Made by a program: the position numbers and the translations under genes. The notes beneath the pieces were generated by a model. The model was not told where the DNA came from. It worked only from the letters and a program-made list of their open reading frames with translations, and searched no databases. Shown piece by piece: positions 5,801-11,041 of a stretch of DNA of 11,041 nt (the first letter of the stretch is position 1; every line of letters begins with the position of its first letter). Source of the DNA: CAYXDO01 sp964463485 (lineage in GTDB: Bacteria; Myxococcota; Kuafuiibacteriia; Kuafuiibacteriales; Kuafuiibacteriaceae); assembly GCA_964463485.1 (NCBI GenBank), contig CAYXDO010000248.1:1-11041 (forward strand). Reading direction: 5' to 3'.

Positions 5801-6925
5801 ATGAGCAGAAACGAATGGATCGACTTCGCGGAGATCCGACGCCTCGTTTCGCTCGAGGATGTCATCTTCCGCCTCTATCGGATCGAAGGGCTCGTGCGCA
5901 CGGGCGACAAGCTCGTGGGCCCGTGCCCTGTGCACCACGGAATTTCGCCTCGCGCCTTCCACGCGGACCTTTCGAAGAACGTGTGGAAGTGCTTCTCCAA
6001 ATGCCAAGCGGGCGGGAACCAGCTCGACTTCGTGGTTCGGCGTGAAGGCATCGACGTGCGTGCGGCAGCTCTCAAGCTCAAGCATGCGTTCATCGACGGC
6101 CACGCTTCCGATCACGACTCGTCTCCGCCTGGAGCCACGACATCATCAGCGCCAACGACCTCAGTCGCCCCGCCTTCGACGGTCTCACCACCTGCGAAGG
6201 GCACCGCGACAGCTCAGGTTGCGTCGAAGGAGTCTGAACGCGACGAGCTGAAGGGGGCGCCGGAAGGGCCCGGGGGTTGGGAGCACGTACTTCGCAACCC
6301 TCCGCTTGCGCTCACCCTCCCGCTCACGCGGAAGCATCCATATCTCACGAAGGAGCGAGGCCTCAAGGACGAGACCTTGGAACACTTCGGCGTCGGATAC
6401 TGCACGCGTGGAATGCTGCGCGGCATGGTTGCCTTCCCGATCAAGAATCAGGGAGGCGAGCTCGTCGCGTATGCAGGGCGTCGTCTCAAGGCCTCGGAGA
6501 TCGAGAAGCTCGGCAAGTACCGCTTCCCGAAGAATTTTGGAAAGCACCTCGAGCTCTTCAATTTCCACGAGGCCAAGGCTTACGCGAAAGATCGCGGACT
6601 CATCTTGGTTGAAGGATTCTTCGGTGTCCTCGCGCTCTATGAAGCGGGCTTTCCAAACGCCGTGGCCTCGATGGGCGCCGAGGTCTCGATGGAGCAGCTC
6701 GACCTCCTAGCACAGGCCTCCGAAGTCCTCGTCCACTTCGACGGCGACGAAGCCGGAGAGAAGGGCGCAGCCAAGGTTGTCGCAGCTCTCGCCGCCCGCA
6801 CGAAGGTTCGCATCGCGCACTCGCCAGAAGGACTTCAACCCGATTCTCTGGGTCCGCGCACGCTGCGCTGGCTCGTGAACGGGATGCAGTCCCTCGACCT
6901 CACGAGCGTCCGCTTTACGCGCTGA
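5801..6925 (+). CDS. DnaG-type primase (CHC2 zinc finger plus TOPRIM)
   Basis: 374-residue stand-alone primase, expected to lay RNA primers on single-stranded DNA. The N-terminal CHC2 zinc finger has Cys42, His45, Cys64 and Cys68 (CPVHH, then CFSKC; the second pair is spaced by three residues). A Pro/Ser/Thr/Ala-rich linker covers about 105-160. The catalytic core includes GVGYCTRGMLRGMVAFPI and AYAGRR, then the TOPRIM motifs: EGFFG with Glu271, and DGDEAG with Asp314 and Asp316. Position 275 is Gly where DnaG primases usually have Asp (EGYMD in E. coli). No helicase-binding C-terminal domain is present. The ATG at 5801 has a weak AAGGA site; an earlier in-frame GTG (5678) lies inside the foldback region. 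It probably primes the element's replication or transferred strand. Confidence 0.85.
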   Translation: MSRNEWIDFAEIRRLVSLEDVIFRLYRIEGLVRTGDKLVGPCPVHHGISPRAFHADLSKNVWKCFSKCQAGGNQLDFVVRREGIDVRAAALKLKHAFIDGHASDHDSSPPGATTSSAPTTSVAPPSTVSPPAKGTATAQVASKESERDELKGAPEGPGGWEHVLRNPPLALTLPLTRKHPYLTKERGLKDETLEHFGVGYCTRGMLRGMVAFPIKNQGGELVAYAGRRLKASEIEKLGKYRFPKNFGKHLELFNFHEAKAYAKDRGLILVEGFFGVLALYEAGFPNAVASMGAEVSMEQLDLLAQASEVLVHFDGDEAGEKGAAKVVAALAARTKVRIAHSPEGLQPDSLGPRTLRWLVNGMQSLDLTSVRFTR

Positions 6926-6941
6926 CGTTCGTTCCCACATC

Positions 6942-6955
6942 GGGACTTCGGTCCC
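6942..6955 (+). other. Short UUCG-tetraloop hairpin
   Basis: GGGAC (6942-6946) and GTCCC (6951-6955) close a TTCG loop, the very stable C(UUCG)G type. It lies just after the primase stop, but the downstream sequence is C-rich with no T-tract. It may be a 3'-end stabiliser or a weak attenuator between primase and the next gene. Confidence 0.45.
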
Positions 6956-6993
6956 TCTCCACACTCCCTCAAGGGAAAAAAGGAACGCATCGC

Positions 6994-7206
6994 ATGAAAC
7001 GAAACTCGGTCTGCCTTCTTCTCACCATCGCCCCGGGTGCCACGATCGACGAGCTCCAGCTCGCCGCAGTGCTGCTCGTGCGACTCGACATCGACGTCGA
7101 GCGCATCCAGATCGTGCTCGGGGACCCAGGCGACTTGTTCGCGGGGGCTCAAGCTGTCGCATGCCGGGAGCGATCGCCCAGCGTCCCGCTACGGGTCGCT
7201 GCATGA
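6994..7206 (+). CDS. Small conserved-looking protein coupled to the SprT-like gene
   Basis: 70 residues, no family recognised. The first half alternates hydrophobic strand and helix (VCLLLTIAPG, then IDELQLAAVLLVRLDIDVERIQIVLGD), suggesting a small alpha/beta domain; the tail is basic. It is not a clear membrane protein: VCLLLTIA is too short for a membrane helix. Codon use is strongly G/C at third positions. An AAAAAAGGA ribosome site precedes the ATG by about 9 nt. Its TGA overlaps the next ATG (ATGA), so the two products are probably made in proportion and may bind each other. Function unknown. Confidence 0.75.
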   Translation: MKRNSVCLLLTIAPGATIDELQLAAVLLVRLDIDVERIQIVLGDPGDLFAGAQAVACRERSPSVPLRVAA

Positions 7207-7886
7207 AGATTCGCGAACCCAGCGTTCCTCTGATCGAAGCGCTTTCAAGCGTGTGGTCGCGAATCCGCGAGCTTCATCCCGATGTGCCGAGTGTCGTGCT
7301 TCTGCCTGCTCCCGCAGGCAAAGGTCGGCGCCAAGTGCTCGGGCACTTCGCTGCCCTTCGTTGGAGCGCAAAGGAACAAGGCTGCGGACTTCTGCACGAA
7401 GTCGTGGTCGTCGCGGAGCACCTGAACCGTGCGGCCGGCGACATCGTCGAGACCTTGATCCACGAAGCCGCGCACGCGATGAACTTCGCGCGTGGCATCA
7501 AGGATTGCAGTCCCTCGAGCCAGTACCACAACACGTCGTTCAAAAAGTCCGCACAGGAGCTCGGCCTCACGGTCGAGAAAGTCGCCAACTACGGCTTCGC
7601 TTTGACCTCGATGCCTGACGCGACACGCACGCTGTACGAAATCGAAATCGAGGGGCTTGAGGCTGTGCTTCTTCACCGCATGTCCTTCGTGACTGCGCGG
7701 CCCACGAGCAGCGAGGATCCGGCGGATGGTGATGACACGACCGCAGGCGACGAAGATACGGAAGGCAGCTCGCGCAGCCGTAAAGCGGTCTGCGATTGCT
7801 CCTTCATCATCCGCGTCTCGCGAAAAACGATGGCCGAAACTTCCATCGTTTGCGAAACCTGCGGATCCGCGTTTCGCTTCGACTGA
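7203..7886 (+). CDS. SprT-like zinc metalloprotein
   Basis: 227 residues with the SprT/Spartan-type layout. The zinc motif is HEAAH (His87, Glu88, His91) in LIHEAAHAMNFARGIKD, followed by YHN with His109 as the probable third ligand. An acidic linker (171-187, rich in Asp/Glu) leads to a C-terminal zinc ribbon with Cys197, Cys199, Cys217 and Cys220. Family members cut DNA-bound proteins or are assumed to; copies on plasmids and integrative elements are common but little studied. A role in clearing DNA-protein crosslinks, for instance a covalently bound nicking protein, is my inference. The ATG at 7203 is set by the ATGA overlap with the 70-residue gene; the frame opens at 7161 inside that gene, so I reject the longer form. 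Confidence 0.85.
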   Translation: MKIREPSVPLIEALSSVWSRIRELHPDVPSVVLLPAPAGKGRRQVLGHFAALRWSAKEQGCGLLHEVVVVAEHLNRAAGDIVETLIHEAAHAMNFARGIKDCSPSSQYHNTSFKKSAQELGLTVEKVANYGFALTSMPDATRTLYEIEIEGLEAVLLHRMSFVTARPTSSEDPADGDDTTAGDEDTEGSSRSRKAVCDCSFIIRVSRKTMAETSIVCETCGSAFRFD

Positions 7887-7903
7887 TTTGTTCTTGGCCT
7901 TCT

Positions 7904-7940
7904 GGCAGCGCAGATTCTCTGCGCTGCCTCATTTGTTTTT
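7904..7940 (+). terminator. Intrinsic terminator after the SprT-like gene
   Basis: GGCAGCGCAGA (7904-7914) pairs perfectly with TCTGCGCTGCC (7918-7928) across a TTC loop. After three bases it is followed by the T-rich tail TTTGTTTTT (7932-7940). It lies 18 nt after the SprT-like stop and should end the primase-SprT transcript. Confidence 0.9.
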
Positions 7941-7961
7941 GATGCGTGATCCGTAGGTGCT

Positions 7962-8426
7962 ATGGAAGGGCCGATGAAAGACGTGTGGCGGCTCAAGGTT
8001 CGGGATCGGGTCTCCGAGGCGTTCCTTGCGATCCTTCGCGACTATCCACAGTCCTCCTTTAACGACATCTTCGAGGTTGTGGATTCGCTTCGTCCCACAG
8101 GCGCTGGCGAGCGCGGGAGCGAGGAATCGGCGCCGCCTGCCCGCAAGGCCACTGCTGAGGCCAAGAAGGCACCGAAGTCGCCGGCCACCGGCAACCTTCG
8201 GACCAAAGAAGGGCGCGAGACATACGAGGCCCGCGTGCTCGCGATCCTGACGGAGCTCGGCGGCAAGCAAGTTCCAGCCAGGTCGGTCGGGCACAAGGCC
8301 GGCGGGAACCAGGTCCAGGTCCGCACGGCCCTCAAGAGTCTCGTGGAAAGAGGAACGATCTCCGTTTCGGGACAGAAGGCCGGGACCAAGTACTCGATTG
8401 TCCAAGAAGAATCCGTCGCGAAGTGA
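7962..8426 (+). CDS. Two-domain protein with C-terminal winged helix
   Basis: 154 residues. The N-terminal helical domain (about 8-43: VRDRVSEAFLAILRDYPQSS and FNDIFEVVDSL) resembles a small oligomerisation module. A Lys/Ala/Pro/Glu linker covers 50-80. The C-terminal domain (about 85-147) is a winged helix: RVLAILTELGGKQVPARSVG, NQVQVRTALKSLVERG, then the wing TISVSGQKAGTKYSI. It probably binds DNA as a regulator or chromatin-like factor. The ATG at 7962 has a weak AGGTG upstream. The ATG at 7974 is possible too: GGAAGGG lies before it, and a TTGATG, 16 nt, TGCTATGGA promoter would make it nearly leaderless. It ends 1 nt before the convergent recombinase stop. Confidence 0.7.
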   Translation: MEGPMKDVWRLKVRDRVSEAFLAILRDYPQSSFNDIFEVVDSLRPTGAGERGSEESAPPARKATAEAKKAPKSPATGNLRTKEGRETYEARVLAILTELGGKQVPARSVGHKAGGNQVQVRTALKSLVERGTISVSGQKAGTKYSIVQEESVAK

Positions 8427-8427
8427 A

Positions 8428-9450
8428 TCAGGCCGCTTCGGTGTTCGCACACCGTTCAGGACATTCCGCGCGGTTTTCGTAGTCCGCGCAGTCGGTTCCG
8501 TTGACCCGCTCCCCTGGGACCACCCCAGAAGATTCCGAAACTCGATGTGCTTCCCACCGGGCTCCGAGTTCATCCACCGCCCGTCTCCGGCGGCTGTCTT
8601 TGACGTGGACGTATCGCTCGGTCGTAGACGAGCTGGAATGCCCGCAGATTTCCTGGGCGACCGAAAGTGGTGCGCCCATGTCGACGAGCTCGGTGACGCT
8701 GCTGTGGCGAAGCCGGTGCGGCGTCACGGTTGGGTGGATGTTCGCGAGTTCGCCGTATCGAGACATCAGGTCCTGCACGGCCCGCTTCGAAAGTCGGCGT
8801 CCCCGGTCGGACACAAAAAGCGCGGGGATTGGCTCGCTTCCAAGCAGCCCCTGGCGCTCCGGCAAATATCGCTCAATCGCCTCGGCTACGACATCGTTGA
8901 ACAACGCCGAGAGACGCTTGTCGCCCTTGCGGCGCACATCGCGGAAGAGTCTGTGCTCAAGGTCGAACTGCGTAAGGTCGAGCGAAATCACTTCGGAAAC
9001 GCGCAGTGCGCAGTGGAAGAAGACCTGCACCAAAGCCACATTCCGTCCTCGATAGGCCGCCCCTGAGTTGCGCTCGAAGGCGTCGACGAGGCGTACGACT
9101 TCATCGAGCGAAAGCGGATCCCGTTCTTTGCCGTGAACCTTGAGCCGATCGATTCGGAGGGCCGGGTTCACTTCCATGACCTCGTTGCGGAACAGGAAAT
9201 CATAGAAGGCGCGCAGGGCCGAAAGCCTTCGATTCCACGCTGAACGCGAGCCCTCGGCGCCCTGCTCTCGCAGGTATCCTTCGATCAGACGACGGCCGAC
9301 CTTTGAGAGATCCGGCGCCCCTGCCGGTCCGTCGTTTCGGCTCACGAACGCGCGGAAATCCTCAAGCACCCGCACATATCGACGCACGACGTCGGCGGAG
9401 AGCTGACGCGCAAGCAGGTCCGCTTCGAATTGGAAGACGTAATCGGTCAT
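8428..9450 (-). CDS. Tyrosine recombinase (XerC/D-like integrase)
   Basis: 340-residue site-specific recombinase that exchanges strands through a 3'-phosphotyrosine link. The SAM-like core-binding domain covers about 1-100 (YVRVLEDFRAF and WNRRLSALRAFYDFLF). The catalytic domain has Arg150 in HCALRVSE, Lys175 in RRKGDK, His245 and Arg248 in HRLRHS, His271 in CGHSSSSTTERY, and nucleophile Tyr280, so all catalytic positions are present. The last 40 residues form a polar tail with three cysteines (321, 330, 334) not usual in XerC/D. I start at the ATG at 9450 (MTDYVF); the frame opens at 9699, but those residues cover a promoter-like gap and the start of a divergent gene. It likely moves this or a neighbouring element. 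Confidence 0.93.
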   Translation of the reverse strand: MTDYVFQFEADLLARQLSADVVRRYVRVLEDFRAFVSRNDGPAGAPDLSKVGRRLIEGYLREQGAEGSRSAWNRRLSALRAFYDFLFRNEVMEVNPALRIDRLKVHGKERDPLSLDEVVRLVDAFERNSGAAYRGRNVALVQVFFHCALRVSEVISLDLTQFDLEHRLFRDVRRKGDKRLSALFNDVVAEAIERYLPERQGLLGSEPIPALFVSDRGRRLSKRAVQDLMSRYGELANIHPTVTPHRLRHSSVTELVDMGAPLSVAQEICGHSSSSTTERYVHVKDSRRRRAVDELGARWEAHRVSESSGVVPGERVNGTDCADYENRAECPERCANTEAA

Positions 9451-9522
9451 AGCGGGGAGCTCTTTGGGTGGGGCGCTCAAGGCACGAGAACATACCAACG
9501 ACTCATCCCCGCCACAACACAT

Positions 9523-9551
9523 ATTATGCACGGAATACGAAGATCGCGCAA
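9523..9551 (-). promoter_or_regulatory. Candidate promoter for the tyrosine recombinase
   Basis: On the minus strand, TTGCGC (9551-9546) is followed after 17 nt by CATAAT (9528-9523), a five-of-six match to the -10 consensus, with a poor -35. Transcription would start near 9516, giving a leader of about 66 nt. A 7-bp inverted repeat, ACATACC (9490-9496) with GGTATGT (9556-9562), brackets it and could be an operator or recombinase arm sites. Confidence 0.4.
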
Positions 9552-9618
9552 TAGCGGTATGTGGACAACCACAGATCACGACGCCGTCATCGAGTCTGGG
9601 CTGATTGGGAGGCATATC

Positions 9619-9837
9619 ATGCCGTTTTTCGAGGTCCTTGTTCAGCCCGAAAGCGGCCACGCAGCGACGAAGCGCCGTGTTCGTTTGGGTGGAAGCCATG
9701 GATTAAGCTCAGACGAATATACAGATTCTCACGGGCGCGCTGTTCTCGAGTTCTCTGCTTCTGAAGCCACGTTGTATGTGGAGGGGAAGGACAAAGGGCG
9801 CGTACGAGCAGGCAAAAACGTCGTCACGATTCGGTAG
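9619..9837 (+). CDS. Small beta-rich protein
   Basis: 72 residues, no named family. The pattern is a string of beta strands and turns: FFEVLVQPESG, then KRRVRLGG, YTDSHGRAVLEF, TLYVEGKDKGRV, and KNVVTIR. This resembles a compact beta-sandwich of the carboxypeptidase-regulatory or Ig-like kind, where T-D-x-x-G-R-A is a common turn. No signal peptide, so it is probably cytoplasmic or part of a complex. The ATG at 9619 has a strong GGGAGG six bases upstream. Longer in-frame versions cross the divergent promoter region and are rejected. It is the first gene of a plus-strand operon; the next starts 19 nt after its stop. Confidence 0.75.
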   Translation: MPFFEVLVQPESGHAATKRRVRLGGSHGLSSDEYTDSHGRAVLEFSASEATLYVEGKDKGRVRAGKNVVTIR

Positions 9838-9856
9838 TCCAGGCCAGGGAGGAAAC

Positions 9857-10810
9857 ATGAACGCAGATCAACCAATCAGCGGATATTCGGCTCCTGATCC
9901 CGACGAAGCCAAATCCTATGCGGTCATGGCATTGACCCACCTCCAAGAGGGACGGCCCGACGCCGCGGTCAGAGCGCTTCGACAGGCCGCGTCCGCAGCT
10001 TCGGGCGATGCCGAAGCTTTGTTCCTGGTGGCGACCGCTCAGTTTGTCGCCCTGGACCTCACGGGAGCTCGTCGGGTGCTGAACGAGGGACTTTCGCTTG
10101 CGCCAGACCTTGCTGCCGGACGCCTGCTGTCGAGCGCGGTCTTTCTGGCCGAACATGAGTTTTCGGCGGGACGCGAGGAACTCACCACGGCCGCGAAGCT
10201 CGGCGCCCCAGAAGACGCGGTTCGCGCCATCGCGTGCCTCGCGACGCTCGAAGAAGACGGTGCTCGATATCTCCACACCCCGAGTGACCCGACCCGCGCG
10301 GCGGAGTTGGAACGGATCCACGGTTCCCCCCAACTCCCGATCTCCTGCGAAGGTGCGATGGCATTGCGCAAGAGCCTCGAGGCCGCCAAAGCGGCGATGC
10401 AGGCCTCTCCTATGGCCGCTCAAATCATGGGCATGTGGTTCGACGCGAGTGCCGGGGCCATCGAACGGGCCCTCGAGGCAGGCACGAAACGGGTTTCATC
10501 TGGAAGCTTCGGGACCCTCGCGGGCGGAATGCTTGTCGCTGCGGTTCTGCTCCTCGCCCGGTCCTGGCCTCTCGCCGTCCTCTACACCCTCTCCGTCGTT
10601 GGATACATGCATGGCTCGCTCGTGCCCCTGCACGACCGCTGGTGGAAGAGTGAACCGACGCCCTCGGGTGTCGCGCAAGACGCTGGCGACCACATCATCG
10701 CGGCCCTCTTAAAGGGACTGTTCATCCCACTGGCGACAGTCTTCGCCTACGTCAAAAACTACGGACGTCCTTCAAGGGAACCGCCGTCCGGGAGCATGGG
10801 CGCGGCATGA
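9857..10810 (+). CDS. TPR-containing membrane protein
   Basis: 317 residues. About residues 15-125 form TPR-like helical pairs (EAKSYAVMALTHLQEGRPDAAVRAL and AEALFLVATAQFVALDLTGARRVLNEGLSLAP), a scaffold for protein contacts. A helical middle follows (about 165-212). Three hydrophobic segments then appear at about 219-234, 236-256 and 279-299, with a WWK-containing loop between the second and third. The N-terminal TPR part has no signal peptide and is probably cytoplasmic. GGGAGG lies four bases before the ATG. The TGA overlaps the next ATG (ATGA), so the following membrane protein is coupled and a likely partner. Biological role unknown. Confidence 0.8.
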   Translation: MNADQPISGYSAPDPDEAKSYAVMALTHLQEGRPDAAVRALRQAASAASGDAEALFLVATAQFVALDLTGARRVLNEGLSLAPDLAAGRLLSSAVFLAEHEFSAGREELTTAAKLGAPEDAVRAIACLATLEEDGARYLHTPSDPTRAAELERIHGSPQLPISCEGAMALRKSLEAAKAAMQASPMAAQIMGMWFDASAGAIERALEAGTKRVSSGSFGTLAGGMLVAAVLLLARSWPLAVLYTLSVVGYMHGSLVPLHDRWWKSEPTPSGVAQDAGDHIIAALLKGLFIPLATVFAYVKNYGRPSREPPSGSMGAA

Positions 10811-11041
10811 GTACGAGCACAAAGGGCGGGCCACAGTCACTCACTTTTGGCAAGGCTTTGGTGTTGCTCGGGATCTGCGTTGCGCTCTTTCTGGCATACC
10901 GAGGGTTCGGAGTGATGAGCTGCCTGAAGGACTGCAGCGCGATTTGCGGCAGTCCCGGGCAGGAACCAACGAATGCGTTCGGTGCGGCTCGCCAACAGAT
11001 TCGACGACAAGCCTGCGATATCGAAGTCGATGCCTGCATGA
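10807..11041 (+). CDS. Cys-rich membrane-anchored protein, cut by the right edge
   Basis: The visible 78 residues begin with a short polar N-terminus, then a single hydrophobic segment (about 16-31, ALVLLGICVALFLAY) that looks like an uncleaved signal anchor. Beyond it come cysteines at 39, 43, 47, 70 and 77 (SCLKDCSAIC and ACDIEVDAC), spaced like the small disulphide or four-Cys motifs of exported domains. The start overlaps the stop of the TPR membrane protein as ATGA, so the two are translationally coupled. The stop lies beyond the window. No family recognised; the far part may hold the functional domain. Confidence 0.7.
   Translation, partial: MSTSTKGGPQSLTFGKALVLLGICVALFLAYRGFGVMSCLKDCSAICGSPGQEPTNAFGAARQQIRRQACDIEVDACM

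Noticed and set aside
6942..6955. UUCG hairpin as a true terminator
   Set aside because: No T-tract follows and the stem has only five pairs; kept only as a short hairpin.
8398..9066. 222-codon plus-strand frame opposite the integrase
   Set aside because: Mirror frame of a gene with all catalytic residues in place.
9430..9618. Extension of the 72-residue beta-rich protein
   Set aside because: It runs through the divergent control region, whereas a strong Shine-Dalgarno marks the ATG at 9619.
9451..9699. 83-residue N-terminal extension of the tyrosine recombinase
   Set aside because: It overlaps the promoter-like gap and the divergent gene, and the core-binding domain begins right after the ATG at 9450.
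1..11041. CRISPR array, tRNA or rRNA
   Set aside because: No regularly spaced identical repeats, no T-arm-like motif in a cloverleaf context, and no rRNA-like sequence were found by eye.

Overview
This window is an accessory, mobile-element region from a high-GC bacterium. The real genes have strongly G/C-biased third codon positions, and I would guess about 60% GC overall. The taxon cannot be fixed from the sequence. The gene set (replication-relaxation protein, soluble conjugation-type ATPase, stand-alone primase, SprT-like protein, two unrelated site-specific recombinases) would fit a Myxococcota- or Planctomycetota-like genome or plasmid, but that is a guess. No rRNA, tRNA or CRISPR array was seen.

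Left part (1-2013, minus strand): a large serine recombinase of at least 530 residues runs off the left edge. It is preceded by a 61-residue acidic protein. Both face away from a dyad-rich control region (about 1781-1990) shared with a divergent XRE-type regulator.

Middle part (1988-5585, plus strand): a 9-codon leader peptide overlaps the XRE regulator. Next come an unrecognised ORF with no ATG/GTG/TTG start, a small winged-helix protein, and a 342-base non-coding stretch with a long nested hairpin. A replication-relaxation family protein and a TraD/TraG-like ATPase follow, overlapping by 20 bases. Several starts here lack a Shine-Dalgarno sequence and follow A/C-rich leaders with a recurring ACCAACAAAC-like motif.

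Primase part (5586-7940, plus strand): the 215-base gap after the ATPase holds an imperfect 133-nt foldback (17-bp closing stem, internal hairpins) and two further dyads. It is followed by a CHC2/TOPRIM primase, a 70-residue protein and a translationally coupled SprT-like zinc protein. An 11-bp perfect hairpin with a T-rich tail ends this block.

Right part (7962-11041): a two-domain DNA-binding protein converges, with a 1-nt gap, on a complete tyrosine recombinase on the minus strand. Divergent from the recombinase is a plus-strand operon: a 72-residue beta-rich protein, a TPR membrane protein and a Cys-rich membrane-anchored protein cut by the right edge. This operon uses strong Shine-Dalgarno sites, unlike the 2.7-5.6 kb block. 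It may be cargo or flanking chromosome.

The likeliest reading is an integrative or plasmid-derived mobilisable element. The recombinases would move it, the replication-relaxation protein and ATPase would process or pump DNA, and the primase would start the complementary strand. No classical relaxase and no mating-pore genes lie in the window.
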